Shown piece by piece: positions 17,997 to 27,292 of a stretch of 64,000 bases of DNA (positions are counted from its first letter, which is position 1; every line of letters starts with the position of its first letter). The position numbers were made by a program, and so were the translations under genes. Under the pieces are notes generated by a model that was not told where the DNA came from, ran no database searches, and saw nothing but the letters and a program-made list of their open reading frames with translations. The DNA is from Balneola sp. (GTDB taxonomy: Bacteria > Bacteroidota > Rhodothermia > Balneolales > Balneolaceae): the NCBI GenBank assembly GCA_017643645.1, contig JAEPNB010000006.1, positions 144,431-208,430 on the forward strand, in the 5' to 3' direction.

Positions 17997-20099
17997 TTAT
18001 TTGATTATTGTAAGTTTTCCTTTTTCTATTTCTCCAGTAGTTAAATCTTTAACGGTAAATAGATATAAACCCGTTGTTAAGATTTGGTTTGCTTCACTTT
18101 GAAGATCCCATGCATGCTCACCACCGGGGAGCACTCTTGGGTCGTCACTAAAATCATCAAACCAGGAAATATCTCCGGAATATGTTTCAGAATCATGCTC
18201 AAACTCCGCTACAATATCTCCTGCAATAGTATAAATTCTGATTTCTGCTTTTGATGGAAGGTTATAAAAGTAAAGTTTACGATCGCCTTCATTAGGACCA
18301 TCCCAAGCAGCATTAACTTTGTATGGATTTGGATATACCCCTACTTCAAACCCGTCATCTCCGAAATTATTATTTACAGGAGTTCCGGGAAACACACGTA
18401 CAGCATTTGAATTTGTACTGGTCTCTAAACTTTCAACTCCAAACTCAGAATCTCCTCTGTCAAAGGCCGTTACAGAAACCTGATATTGCCAACCACTTAA
18501 TAGGTTAGTCAGGTCATAGCGGTAGTGATATTCTACAGTATCTCCTTCAAAGGTAACCGGCTCATCAAGCTCAACCTCGTTAAATCCTACATCAAATCCG
18601 ATATTATTATTCGGCTTATCAAATTCCCTGATCAATCTGGCATTGGGATTTATATCCTGCCCAAGATCTGAACTGTACACACGATATCCTTCAAAATCCA
18701 TCTCTCCGGACACCCTGTCTACAGACTCTTCAGCTGTTTTATCCCAATAAATAGATACTTTTCCGGCTTCCAGTACAATTTTCGTTTTAGGATTATCAGG
18801 CGGAGTTGGAAATAAATATCGTGTTAATTCACCGTTTCCGTCTGTATCTTCACCCGGATCAAGAACACCATTCTTATTTTTATCTTCACCTCTGAATACA
18901 CTATTTGCAGAGTTGATAGTACTCACCATATTAACTCTGGAATCTTCAGTATCAACAGACTTTCCGGCTTGCCCCTGAAATTGATCGGGCTTTAAAGCAG
19001 CGCTGAATACAAAGTAAACAGTAATAGTTTCTCCCGGCTCAACCTGAGGAAAAGGCCCCATAGAAATAAATGAAATATAATTTCCATTACCACTTTGCCC
19101 ATCTTCTCTAAGATTTTGTTCGTTATCTTTATAAGGAAATTGCTGAGCCATTCTATCATAACGATCGCCATCATTTGAAGGAGCTGTAAAATCTCCTGCT
19201 CCTGCACTAAACAACCAATAGCTTGGTCCCAGATCCGGAACATTAAATCCTGTTTCAGTAAACTTCCCATCAAGTGTATCGGGATTGTCAGGGTGGAAAA
19301 AAGAATCTCTGTACTCCGCCCCAACTATAGAAACAGCTCCGTATGTGTTAATGCTGGGGTCGTCCGGTGAACCTGCATCAAATGCATACATGGTATTCAG
19401 TGAGTCCATGAACCCAATACCGTTCTTGTTAAAAAATGCTCCCCCGGTTTCAGTGGTACTGTTTACATTTCGCACTACCAAATCGGCATACATTCCTACA
19501 TAAACACTATCCCATGTTTCAGGAAGTGCATGAACATCACTGTTATTGGTAATATCATACTTCAGAATGGTGAAGTTCTCTGTAAAAGGGAATCCCCAGT
19601 TGTAGCTCTCTAACTTTACATCCGTAAACAGTGGGTTATCATGACCAGTGATCTCTGTGCCATTCACACTTCTTCGACGATCCGTAAAACTAGCCAAAAT
19701 ATCACGCTCGCTTACTGCCGAAACAGAAAAGAATTCGTTATCAGGATCTGAGCTTCTGCGGGTTATTACTGATTCGGATGTAAATTCAAAACCTCTTGCG
19801 CCTCTGGAATAACCTGCAGGATTTGTTACTGAAGATGACGACAACCTGATTTGGCCTCCTACATCGGCTCCGATCCAAATTCCGGCCTCGAACAAATGTT
19901 CAGTTCCCGTAGATTTTGGAAAGCGCATACTCGAGCCACTTTCAGGGTTATTTCGGACATCAGGTTTACCTAATGTTCCAAAATTTGTAATTGACAAACC
20001 TATAATTCCGGCGTCCGTCTCGGCTCTTTCAAATGGAACTTGTGCGGTTACACAAAATGGAATTACTAATACTAACAGGAGTAGGATTAACTTCTTCAA
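17997..20099 (-). CDS. Secreted surface protein with C-terminal sorting-like domain
   Basis: The product is 700 residues with a signal peptide ending PFCVTAQ; the start is TTG because no ATG precedes the signal in frame. The N-terminal region (TDAGIIGLSITNFGTLG, FEAGIWIGA) is a recurrent module in large secreted Balneolota/Rhodothermota-type proteins of unknown function. A calcium-loop-like stretch (DKNKNGVLDPGEDTDGNGE) lies in the middle and an Ig-like segment follows. The C-terminus has VYPNPYKVN, IRIYTIAGDIV and GLYLFTVKDL, matching a type IX-style sorting domain. It is the first gene of the surface block and is presumably displayed with the downstream 895-residue protein. Confidence 0.8.
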   Translation of the reverse strand: MKKLILLLLVLVIPFCVTAQVPFERAETDAGIIGLSITNFGTLGKPDVRNNPESGSSMRFPKSTGTEHLFEAGIWIGADVGGQIRLSSSSVTNPAGYSRGARGFEFTSESVITRRSSDPDNEFFSVSAVSERDILASFTDRRRSVNGTEITGHDNPLFTDVKLESYNWGFPFTENFTILKYDITNNSDVHALPETWDSVYVGMYADLVVRNVNSTTETGGAFFNKNGIGFMDSLNTMYAFDAGSPDDPSINTYGAVSIVGAEYRDSFFHPDNPDTLDGKFTETGFNVPDLGPSYWLFSAGAGDFTAPSNDGDRYDRMAQQFPYKDNEQNLREDGQSGNGNYISFISMGPFPQVEPGETITVYFVFSAALKPDQFQGQAGKSVDTEDSRVNMVSTINSANSVFRGEDKNKNGVLDPGEDTDGNGELTRYLFPTPPDNPKTKIVLEAGKVSIYWDKTAEESVDRVSGEMDFEGYRVYSSDLGQDINPNARLIREFDKPNNNIGFDVGFNEVELDEPVTFEGDTVEYHYRYDLTNLLSGWQYQVSVTAFDRGDSEFGVESLETSTNSNAVRVFPGTPVNNNFGDDGFEVGVYPNPYKVNAAWDGPNEGDRKLYFYNLPSKAEIRIYTIAGDIVAEFEHDSETYSGDISWFDDFSDDPRVLPGGEHAWDLQSEANQILTTGLYLFTVKDLTTGEIEKGKLTIIK

Positions 20100-20196
20100 A
20101 TAACGATAAATTGCTAACGATTATAATGAGCACAATTATAAGAAAATTCTAACTTAAACGAAGTTAGAATTAAAGGTTTTACAGTTTGATAACACC

Positions 20197-20880
20197 TTAT
20201 TGAACTTGCTTGGAGTAAAAATCGGACATAACCTTTTGACTTACACCCAGATAGTAAAGAATTACTATAACTGTAAATATCAGTTGAAGTTTCAAGACCC
20301 CTACTTTTATATACTTGCGGGAAGAAGTGACAATCGCGTTATTCATAATCTTAAATTTCCCTTCTTTTTTCATGTCAACCACAATCTGCTGATCTTCCAT
20401 CACTTTTAAATTTTGATCAAAACCACCGACCTTTTCAAATGCTTTTCTTGTCACAAAAAGACTTTGGTCTCCGAACCTGAACAAATCAATATCAAACTTA
20501 GTAAACCATGCATATAGCTTTAACAATGGAAGCTCGGGCTTAAAAGCCAGACGATAACAGCCTGCTATATAGTCTTCATCTTTAGTTTTAAGAATGTCCT
20601 CAATAAAATTTTCAGGAGGTAATGAATCAGCGTGCAAAAAGTATAATATTTCACCTCTGCATTTTTTTGCACCAAAGTTCATTTGCGAGGCTCTGCCCTT
20701 AACTGGTGAAAGATATATGGTTTTACCCAGTTTTTTACAAATCTGAACTGTATTATCATCACTCCCTCCGTCAACAAATACGAGCTCAGCATTTTTATCT
20801 TTTATAGCACCTTCTAAATAAGGTATTAGCTCATTTAATGCATTCTCTTCATTAAAAACAGGTATAATTACACTTACCAT
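20197..20880 (-). CDS. Family-2 glycosyltransferase (TIGR04283-like, transferase 2)
   Basis: This 227-residue GT-A fold enzyme carries MVSVIIPVFNEE at the N-terminus, FVDGGSDDNT for nucleotide-sugar binding, GRASQMNFGA, and a metal-binding FLHADS motif. A hydrophobic segment near the C-terminus (LIFTVIVILYYLGV) could anchor it in the membrane. The short length and GRASQMNFGA motif match the family named 'rSAM/selenodomain-associated transferase 2'. It is one base downstream of its usual partner, transferase 1, so the two are surely co-expressed. The real substrate of this pair is not established. No radical-SAM gene is adjacent. Confidence 0.85.
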   Translation of the reverse strand: MVSVIIPVFNEENALNELIPYLEGAIKDKNAELVFVDGGSDDNTVQICKKLGKTIYLSPVKGRASQMNFGAKKCRGEILYFLHADSLPPENFIEDILKTKDEDYIAGCYRLAFKPELPLLKLYAWFTKFDIDLFRFGDQSLFVTRKAFEKVGGFDQNLKVMEDQQIVVDMKKEGKFKIMNNAIVTSSRKYIKVGVLKLQLIFTVIVILYYLGVSQKVMSDFYSKQVQ

Positions 20881-20881
20881 T

Positions 20882-21481
20882 CTAATTCAAACTCGCCAAA
20901 TACTCTTCCCAGTCTTGTTCATTATCAATGTCATTTAATGATTCAAGTTTCGCAAGAGAAATATTATTTTTTTCGGCTTTTTTCTCTGTCTGCTCCATCA
21001 CTTTTTCTGTACTCCAATCAATGTCTTCCAAAACTTCGGGTTTATAAGAACTCATCCCGATTAAATAATAACCGCCATCCTCAGAAGGTCCGAATACAAC
21101 ATCATTTTCATTTAGCTTATCAAAAGCTTCTTCCATAATCTCACTGGTCAGTGTAGGGCAGTCACTTCCTATCAGTACCATTTTATTGCAACCATTTTTA
21201 AAAGAATGCTTAAATGTATGTTTCATTTTTTCTCCCAAATCACCATCACTCTGAATTCTTTTAGCAAAGAATCCCTCGTCCCAAATATCATCTTTACCAA
21301 TATCCCATGCATACCAAACTTCTTTTATAGCATCTACTTTTAAAACTTCTCTTTTGGTAATTTCCAACAGCTTCAAATACACCTTCAGTGCTTTATCATC
21401 ACCAATGGTTTTAGCCAAACGAGTTTTTACTTTTCCAGGAACTGCATTTTTTACAAATACGACGATTTTTTTGTCTTTCAC
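20882..21481 (-). CDS. DUF2064/TIGR04282 nucleotidyl/glycosyl transferase-like protein (transferase 1)
   Basis: This 199-residue GT-A-like protein is related to the CofC/MobA nucleotidyltransferase fold. Visible motifs are VVFVKNAVPGKVKTRLA at the N-terminus (the phosphate-binding loop of the family), IGSDCPTL and GPSEDGGYYLIG. The family is called 'rSAM/selenodomain-associated transferase 1'. The start is GTG; no ATG lies nearby and the N-terminal strand fits. The gene is followed after one base by its common partner, a small family-2 glycosyltransferase. The pair probably builds or modifies a small glycan or cofactor-like molecule, but this is inference. Confidence 0.85.
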   Translation of the reverse strand: MKDKKIVVFVKNAVPGKVKTRLAKTIGDDKALKVYLKLLEITKREVLKVDAIKEVWYAWDIGKDDIWDEGFFAKRIQSDGDLGEKMKHTFKHSFKNGCNKMVLIGSDCPTLTSEIMEEAFDKLNENDVVFGPSEDGGYYLIGMSSYKPEVLEDIDWSTEKVMEQTEKKAEKNNISLAKLESLNDIDNEQDWEEYLASLN

Positions 21482-21564
21482 TAGTATTAGTTGTTGTTAA
21501 TAATTGGAACTAAAGTCTTAAATATATCCTTTAACTCTTTGAATACGAACTAACTAACCAAAAA

Positions 21565-22035
21565 ATGAAAACAATCAAAAAATCGTTTCTTTTAATTTTC
21601 ACTTTAGCATTTACAGGCCTTTTGACTGTTGATTCTGCTGCTCAGGATACCAATGCAGGAAAAACCGGGCTCGGAGTAATGATTGGTGAACCAACTGGAA
21701 TCACTCTTAAATCATGGACCAGTCAAAATACCGCATTTGATGTTGGTCTGGCTTGGTCGCTATCTGGAAATGACGCTATTTATGTACACGCTGATCACCA
21801 ATGGCATAAGCCTCTGGAAGTTGAAAAAGGTAATTTAGCTTTCTTTTATGGTTTAGGTGCTCGTGCAATATTTTCGAATGATACTTTTTTCGGAGCACGT
21901 ATCCCGCTCGGGTTATCATATTTAGCACCGGAAGCTCCTTTAGAGTTCTATCTGGAAGTTGCACCTGTGATCAATTTGATCCCTGATACTGATGGTGATG
22001 CTGACGGAGGAATTGGTATCAGATACTACTTCTGA
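21565..22035 (+). CDS. Small outer membrane beta-barrel-like protein
   Basis: The product is 156 residues with a signal peptide ending DSAAQ. The mature part starts GLGVMIGEPTGITLK and contains alternating strands (AFFYGLGARAIF, FFGARIPLGLSYL, FYLEVAPVINLIP) ending in GIGIRYYF with terminal Phe. This is consistent with an eight-stranded outer membrane barrel. Similar short proteins are common in Bacteroidota and related phyla and are usually left as hypothetical. It is monocistronic, divergent from the transferase pair and convergent with the MBL hydrolase. No function can be assigned. Confidence 0.72.
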   Translation: MKTIKKSFLLIFTLAFTGLLTVDSAAQDTNAGKTGLGVMIGEPTGITLKSWTSQNTAFDVGLAWSLSGNDAIYVHADHQWHKPLEVEKGNLAFFYGLGARAIFSNDTFFGARIPLGLSYLAPEAPLEFYLEVAPVINLIPDTDGDADGGIGIRYYF

Positions 22036-22055
22036 TAGCCATTAATTACGATATT

Positions 22056-22919
22056 TTAGTTGGGCAGGTATAATTCCTGCCCTTCTTGTATCACTGTAGC
22101 TTCTTCATAAAATGAAGATTTTATACTCGCAATTTTAGAGTTGATCCTATCCAAAGTGTCATCACTATGATCCGGATCATGATGAGTAAGACACAATCTC
22201 CTTATACCCAAATCCTTCGTTAAGTCAATAACTGTTTCCCAGTTTGAATGTCCCCAACCCAATCTCTGCTCATGTTGTTCTTTGGTAAACTGTGCGTCAT
22301 GAATCAATACATTTGCTCCCTTCACAAAGGCCCGGAACTCATCCACAAAAGCTTTGTTATCCGAGTCAATATTTATGGGCAATTCATTATCCGGAGCAAA
22401 AATAATTACAATCCCATTGATAGTGAATTTATAAATAGCAGTGGGTACAGTATGATTTGCCCACATAAACTCAACAGAGTATTCGGCAAAATCCAACTTT
22501 GCTTTTTCAAAAGTGATACAATCCAACTCTGACTCTAGCATATCAATGGAGACAGGGAAAAATGTATTTGAGAGGTGCCCTTGTAAAATTTCTTTACACC
22601 CAACTCCATCCTGAGGTGGCATATACACTTCAAAACAGTTTTTTGAATCATAAAAAGGTTTGAAAAAGGGAAATCCCTGCAAATGATCCCAGTGGGGATG
22701 AGTTATAAAGATCTTCCCCATTAAACTTTTGCCGTTCGAGTCCAACTCGTTGCCAAGGTTTCTAAACCCTGTTCCGCAATCAGCGATCAAAAACTCATCC
22801 ATTCCGGGAACTGATATCTGAATACAAGAGGTGTTACCACCATATCTCATGTTTTCAGGATTCGCACACGGCGTGGAACCTCTTACTCCCCAAAGTTTTA
22901 TTTTGATGTTGCTTTCCAA
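22056..22919 (-). CDS. Metallo-beta-lactamase-fold hydrolase (phosphodiesterase-like)
   Basis: The product is 287 residues. It opens with IKLWGVRGSTPCANPENMRYGGNTSC, typical of a group annotated as 'MBL fold metallo-hydrolase' near PhnP/RNase Z-like phosphodiesterases. Metal ligands are visible as THPHWDH, a later IHDAQF (Asp bridging the metals), and LTHHDPDHSDD near the C-terminus. The start is TTG. No signal peptide is seen, so it acts in the cytoplasm. Members of this group have been linked to cyclic phosphodiester hydrolysis and sometimes sit in signalling proteins. It stands alone and its substrate is unknown. Confidence 0.85.
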   Translation of the reverse strand: MESNIKIKLWGVRGSTPCANPENMRYGGNTSCIQISVPGMDEFLIADCGTGFRNLGNELDSNGKSLMGKIFITHPHWDHLQGFPFFKPFYDSKNCFEVYMPPQDGVGCKEILQGHLSNTFFPVSIDMLESELDCITFEKAKLDFAEYSVEFMWANHTVPTAIYKFTINGIVIIFAPDNELPINIDSDNKAFVDEFRAFVKGANVLIHDAQFTKEQHEQRLGWGHSNWETVIDLTKDLGIRRLCLTHHDPDHSDDTLDRINSKIASIKSSFYEEATVIQEGQELYLPN

Positions 22920-22989
22920 ATATCAACGCATTGTTAAATGTAATAATAAGTAAATATAACTATCACTTTCAAATAATCTAATTCTTCTG

Positions 22990-24984
22990 TTATTCCTCTT
23001 CATCTGAACTCATTAAATCACGAAGTTCACGATTTATTTCTGAGATTCTTTGCTTTTTACCTTCAAGTTTTTCCCCAACCTTATCAATCTTTTCCTGCAA
23101 CTCATCTCTGAGTTTGTTGCCTTTGTTTGTTGGTTTAAAATATGTTTTTGCCTCTTCGTATTGTATGCTCTCAGATTCCAGTTTAGATACGTCTTTCTGG
23201 ATAGTGCTTTTCTCTTTGCGAAGCTTGATCACCTGTTTACGATCAGCAGGCTCCACGCCCTCTGATGCCAACTCTCTTTCCATTCCTAAATCAGAACCAC
23301 TGGACCGGAATCGTTCGTAAATTACATCACAAGCTTCCCTGTATTGTTTCCAGATCTTATTCTTTGACTTAATAGGAACATAGCCGGCGTTTTTAAAATC
23401 TTCCTGCAATTTCTTGGCTTCTTCAACCGCTTTTACAGGATCTTCATGTGAACCAAGTTCCTTAAGCTTATTCAGAATTTCTTTCTTCTTTTCAAGGTTT
23501 TCCTTCTCTTCACCACGACGATCTTTAAAGTGGTCTCTGCGTCGCTCATAAAATACGTCCATTGCAGCCTTGAATTTCTTCCATATCTTGGACGATTTCT
23601 TTCGCTGAACCGGGCCAATCTTTTTCCATTGGTCCATCAGGTTTTGCATTGTTTGATGCCCCTTATCAAAGTCTTCTGTATCCTGAGTGGCTTCTGCTTG
23701 TTCTATTAGTTGAAGCTTTTTGTCGTAGTTTTTTTCTTCCTGTTCTCTGAGAACATCAATATTCTCAGATTTCTTTTCATTGAAAGCATCTGTTGCGGAT
23801 TTAAACTTATCCCACAATTCATTCTCATCTTTTTGAGGAAGATTGCCCGCTTTTTTCCACGCATTATGAAGCTTGTTAACCTTACGCGCCGCTTTTGCAA
23901 TATTTTCGTTATCAACCAGAGCTTCAGCTTCAGCTATCAGTTTTTTCTTCTTTTTTAAAGACTTCTCAATCTTTTCTCTATAGGCTTTATCATTCTTAAA
24001 ACGAAGTTGATTGAAGGCGTCTTCAGCGGCATTGAACCGATCCCAGACCATTTGGTTCTTTTCATTAGGCACTCGACCTATTTTTCTCCACTGACTGTGA
24101 AGGTCATCGAATTCTTTTGTTAAAGCCTTAAAATCAGCTTTTGGATCATCACTACGTTTATTCAAAGCTTCCATTTTATCCAGTAGAAGAAGCTTTAATG
24201 TCAGGTTATCTTCCTCTTTCTCAAGTTTTTTTACCAGACGATCTACTTTGTGGTTGTCAAATTCTTTCATGAATGAATCAAATCTTTCATTCAAAGCGTC
24301 GATTTCATCTCTTGGGATTTGAGTAATTCTGTCCCAACTGTTTTTTATCTGAGAAACCTCTTTTGTGGCTGTCCACTTTTCTTCATTAACAATATCAGCA
24401 AACTGCTTTAAGAGCTCTTTCTTTTTCTTTAAATTTTCTTCTCTCTTCCTGTTCAACTCTTCATAGTGAGCTTTTTTCCGTTCTTCAAAATCTGATCTTA
24501 GCTCTTCAAATTCTTTCAGCAGGGCTTTTGATTCTTCATCAGGTTCCGGCCCTTCTCCAATATGCAAAGAAAGATTTGAGAATTCATTTGAGATCAATCC
24601 CCAATCTTTAGTTTCCAAAACCTCTTTGATCTTAGTTAAGATCTTCGTGTAATATTCCTGAGAGTTATTTTCCTCTTCAGAATCCAGGGTTTCCGTATCT
24701 TCCTCTTTATCGGAAGTTGCCTCATTTTCACTTTCTACAACTTCTTCTTCATCCTTTTCTTCTGATGAAGGCTCTGCAACCACTACAGCTTCCTCTTCTT
24801 GTTCTGAAGAAATCGGTTCCTCAACCTTTTCTTCCTCTTTTGCTACAGGAGCTTCTGTTTTCTCCTCAGCTAAATTCTCTTCGTTTGTTACTTCCGGATT
24901 CTCTGGTGAATCTTTTGTGTCTTTGTCTGTATTTTTATCTTGCTCCAGGTTCATAATAGCAACCTTCCTTTCCACTTGGTTCAT
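22990..24984 (-). CDS. DUF349-repeat coiled-coil protein
   Basis: This 664-residue, highly charged cytoplasmic protein has an acidic, low-complexity N-terminal ~115 residues rich in Glu, Ser and Thr. It is followed by about six DUF349 repeats, each a helical unit with a W-x2-I-x3-P core and a later F-x2-A-x2-F, for example WRKIGRVPNE and WKKIGPVQRKK. The C-terminus is a coiled coil ending ELRDLMSSDEEE. DUF349 proteins are widespread in Bacteroidota and are of unknown function. ATG 24984 or ATG 24954 (MNLEQDK) could be the start. It is flanked by the MBL hydrolase and mscS on the same strand with moderate gaps. Confidence 0.88.
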   Translation of the reverse strand: MNQVERKVAIMNLEQDKNTDKDTKDSPENPEVTNEENLAEEKTEAPVAKEEEKVEEPISSEQEEEAVVVAEPSSEEKDEEEVVESENEATSDKEEDTETLDSEEENNSQEYYTKILTKIKEVLETKDWGLISNEFSNLSLHIGEGPEPDEESKALLKEFEELRSDFEERKKAHYEELNRKREENLKKKKELLKQFADIVNEEKWTATKEVSQIKNSWDRITQIPRDEIDALNERFDSFMKEFDNHKVDRLVKKLEKEEDNLTLKLLLLDKMEALNKRSDDPKADFKALTKEFDDLHSQWRKIGRVPNEKNQMVWDRFNAAEDAFNQLRFKNDKAYREKIEKSLKKKKKLIAEAEALVDNENIAKAARKVNKLHNAWKKAGNLPQKDENELWDKFKSATDAFNEKKSENIDVLREQEEKNYDKKLQLIEQAEATQDTEDFDKGHQTMQNLMDQWKKIGPVQRKKSSKIWKKFKAAMDVFYERRRDHFKDRRGEEKENLEKKKEILNKLKELGSHEDPVKAVEEAKKLQEDFKNAGYVPIKSKNKIWKQYREACDVIYERFRSSGSDLGMERELASEGVEPADRKQVIKLRKEKSTIQKDVSKLESESIQYEEAKTYFKPTNKGNKLRDELQEKIDKVGEKLEGKKQRISEINRELRDLMSSDEEE

Positions 24985-25063
24985 TGATTCGGCTCATGCC
25001 TGCATTATATATAAGTTGAATAAGATAGTATTTATAAACTTTTTTTTATAATCAGTTTTCTGA

Positions 25064-25096
25064 TATAAAAAAAGCCGATTCAAAGAACCGGCTTTA
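25064..25096 (-). terminator. Intrinsic terminator after mscS
   Basis: On the minus strand the stem AAAGCCGGTTC/GAATCGGCTTT with a three-base loop is followed by seven T residues. It lies 20 bp beyond the mscS stop and separates it from the DUF349 gene. Confidence 0.92.
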
Positions 25097-25115
25097 GCTA
25101 AACTGATAAAATTAT

Positions 25116-25934
25116 TTAGTCAACATTATGTACATGAATGTCTCTTTGCGGGAATGGAATTTCAATACCTTCTTTATCCAGTTCCTCTTTGATCTTTTCA
25201 AGATTTTCCCAGAAAAAAGACCAATAATCTGAGTTTTTAGTCCAGGCTCGTGCTGAAAGGTTAAGCGAACTATCAGCCAGTTCAGTGAGCACCACAACAG
25301 GAGCCGGCTCTTTCAATAACCTTTCATCTGCATTCAATACTCTTAAGATCACTTCCCGTGCTTTTTTAATATCTGCTCCATAACTGATACCAACCGAAAA
25401 CCGTGCTTGTCTTGTCTCTTTGTTTGAATAATTCGTAACCGGAGAATTTGCAAGCTGGCCGTTTGGCACTACAACTGTCTGATTTTGAGGTGTGTTCAGA
25501 ATGGTATGAAGAATATCAATTTTTTCAACAGTTCCTGATTCTGAGCCTCTTTCAATAAAATCTCCAACTTTGAACGGCTTGAAAAACAGAATCAAAACAC
25601 CACCTGCAAAATTGGACAGACTTCCCTGCAAAGCCAATCCAACAGCCAAACCCGCGGCACCCAGAATTGCAATAAAGGAGGTCATTTCGATACCCAGCAT
25701 TCCAAGCGCAGTAATGTAAACCATTACTTTAAGAATCATTGATATCAATCCTCTCAAAAATCCTTGTAAGGAAGGATCAACATTGCTTTTATTGAATACC
25801 CTTTTAATTCCTCCACTGATCAGCTTCACCACCCAAAGTCCCAGTACAAGGACTGCAATTGCTTTCAAAACATTAGGTGCGTAGGTGAGCACAATATCCA
25901 GCATCATTTCAGAATTAAATTCAAAATTTTCCAT
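25116..25934 (-). CDS. mscS: Small-conductance mechanosensitive channel (MscS family)
   Basis: This 272-residue channel opens under membrane tension to release solutes during hypo-osmotic shock. There are three N-terminal transmembrane helices (about 17-37, 58-80 and 86-115). The pore-lining TM3 carries the glycine/alanine pattern LGAAGLAVGLALQGSLSN. The beta domain follows with FKVGDFIE and VVVPNGQLANSPVTNYS, both strongly conserved, and the C-terminal alpha/beta domain ends IPFPQRDIHV. Length and motifs match canonical MscS. It ends at a strong terminator. Its co-occurrence with cdaA in the region is consistent with osmotic control but not evidence for linkage. Confidence 0.95.
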   Translation of the reverse strand: MENFEFNSEMMLDIVLTYAPNVLKAIAVLVLGLWVVKLISGGIKRVFNKSNVDPSLQGFLRGLISMILKVMVYITALGMLGIEMTSFIAILGAAGLAVGLALQGSLSNFAGGVLILFFKPFKVGDFIERGSESGTVEKIDILHTILNTPQNQTVVVPNGQLANSPVTNYSNKETRQARFSVGISYGADIKKAREVILRVLNADERLLKEPAPVVVLTELADSSLNLSARAWTKNSDYWSFFWENLEKIKEELDKEGIEIPFPQRDIHVHNVD

Positions 25935-26015
25935 ATTCTCCAGTCGTTAATTTCTTCGATTATTTTATAATACATTAAAATATCTCTGATGATTCCGAAC
26001 CGCAACCATCAGACA

Positions 26016-26045
26016 TAAAAAAAGGAAGCCATTTTGACTTCCTTA
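26016..26045 (-). terminator. Intrinsic terminator after the CsbD-like gene
   Basis: On the minus strand arms AAGGAAG and CTTCCTT close a 9-nt loop and are followed by a run of seven T. It lies about 27 bp past the CsbD-like stop. Confidence 0.88.
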
Positions 26046-26071
26046 ATTTTGTAAATCAGCTTCTTTCAATC

Positions 26072-26257
26072 TCATAAAGAAGCAACTAATTCTTTAATCT
26101 CATCTTTTGTTTTCCCGAGCTTCTCTTGTAATCTACCATAAAGCTCGTCTTCTTTACCTTCCTGAAATTTCAAATCGTCATCAGTTAGGTCAGAGTATTT
26201 TTGCTTCAACTTACCTTTAACCTGATTCCAATTTCCTTCAATCGTTAAGTCATTCAT
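26072..26257 (-). CDS. CsbD-family stress protein
   Basis: This 61-residue hydrophilic protein has the family pattern in full: [23 protein letters not shown] at the N-terminus, then [20 protein letters not shown]. CsbD-like proteins are small, helical, strongly induced by general stress (sigma-B in Bacillus, envelope or nutrient stress elsewhere), and of unclear biochemical role. It is monocistronic with its own intrinsic terminator, which fits a condition-specific transcript. Confidence 0.93.
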   Translation of the reverse strand: MNDLTIEGNWNQVKGKLKQKYSDLTDDDLKFQEGKEDELYGRLQEKLGKTKDEIKELVASL

Positions 26258-26342
26258 AATAATTAGCTTTGTTTATCATTTCTGCTACTATTATAACTCC
26301 CAAAAGAAGGAAAATGTTCCGATTTAGTTCCGAAAAGCCTTT

Positions 26343-26690
26343 TTACTCCAGATCGTAAACTTCTTTCAAAATAGCTTTCGCATTGGCGTCTTTACCTTGC
26401 ATTGCACGATGCTGTAGATTAGTAATGATCTCAGGAGTAGCTCTTTCGTATGCTTCTTCTTTTGCTTCCTTTTCATTAGGCATACGGATCAGATCATAGA
26501 TATCATCCGCGCGAACCACACTGTAGATATTGTCACTATTAAACGCATGTGATCTTTTCTCTTCGTATTCCTTAAACACTCGAGAAAAATCCGTACTGTC
26601 TTCAGCTCTGGTTATCACCTCAACATCTTCAGCACCTTCTGCGCTTAGTGGAGTTTTACATAGAAAAAAATAGTTTTGCTGAAAATTCAT
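26343..26690 (-). CDS. Hypothetical protein
   Basis: The product is 115 residues with no signal peptide or membrane segment. The sequence is acidic and mostly helical in appearance (SRVFKEYEEKRSHAF, EAKEEAYERATPEII). A short region with a Cys, FFLCKTPLSAEGAE, lies near the N-terminus. I recognise no family. The frame is clean with an ATG start and a plausible amino-acid composition, and it is placed between csbD-like and sixA genes on the same strand. An antisense alternative is not apparent, so I accept it as a real but uncharacterised cytoplasmic protein. Confidence 0.6.
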   Translation of the reverse strand: MNFQQNYFFLCKTPLSAEGAEDVEVITRAEDSTDFSRVFKEYEEKRSHAFNSDNIYSVVRADDIYDLIRMPNEKEAKEEAYERATPEIITNLQHRAMQGKDANAKAILKEVYDLE

Positions 26691-26778
26691 TCTTAATTAA
26701 TTCTTGAATTGTAGATTGGTTTTTCGTTTTTGAATATAAACAAAGTGCATATAAATGTTTAGCAAGTTCGTGCCGATA

Positions 26779-27288
26779 TCAGATTTCTTTCAACACCTTG
26801 GGAATCATCATCCACTCCAGCTCGCAACCTCCCCATTTTACCTGATCCCAACTTACTGCATATGAATTAACACATACTAGAGCTGCAGTGGGCATACGAA
26901 TATCAGAAGACCGCTCAGAACCAATCAACGCTCCGGCTGTATCTTCCATTTTAGGATTGTGCCCGACAATCATTACCCGCTCAACATCTTCATCGGCTGA
27001 TTGAATGGCTTTCAAATAATCTCTCATACTTCCATAATACAAATCACTATTCCAGGTCATAATACTTTCATCTTCTTTCATTCCTTCTACAGCAAGCTGA
27101 GAAGTTTCTTTAGCTCTTTGTGCGGTGGATGAAATAATCAGATCCGGAATTCTGCCTGTCTTTCTTAGAAATTTCCCCATCCTGGGAGCATCTTTTAACC
27201 CTCTTTTCGCTAACGGTCTGTCAAAATCATCCAGTCCTGCGTGGTCCCAACTGGATTTAGCATGTCTAAGTAGCAATATCTGTTTCAT
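26779..27288 (-). CDS. sixA: Phosphohistidine phosphatase SixA-type histidine phosphatase
   Basis: This 169-residue member of the histidine phosphatase (phosphoglycerate mutase-like) superfamily has the catalytic RHG-type motif LLRHAKSSW with His9. The second catalytic His is in IVGHNPKMED, and supporting residues lie in SSTAQRAKET. The short length and RHAKS motif place it in the SixA group, which removes phosphate from phosphohistidine proteins such as HPt domains in E. coli. Actual substrates in this phylum are untested. The stop of the upstream MATE gene lies 4 bp away, so the two are probably co-transcribed. Confidence 0.9.
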   Translation of the reverse strand: MKQILLLRHAKSSWDHAGLDDFDRPLAKRGLKDAPRMGKFLRKTGRIPDLIISSTAQRAKETSQLAVEGMKEDESIMTWNSDLYYGSMRDYLKAIQSADEDVERVMIVGHNPKMEDTAGALIGSERSSDIRMPTAALVCVNSYAVSWDQVKWGGCELEWMMIPKVLKEI

Positions 27289-27292
27289 GAGC

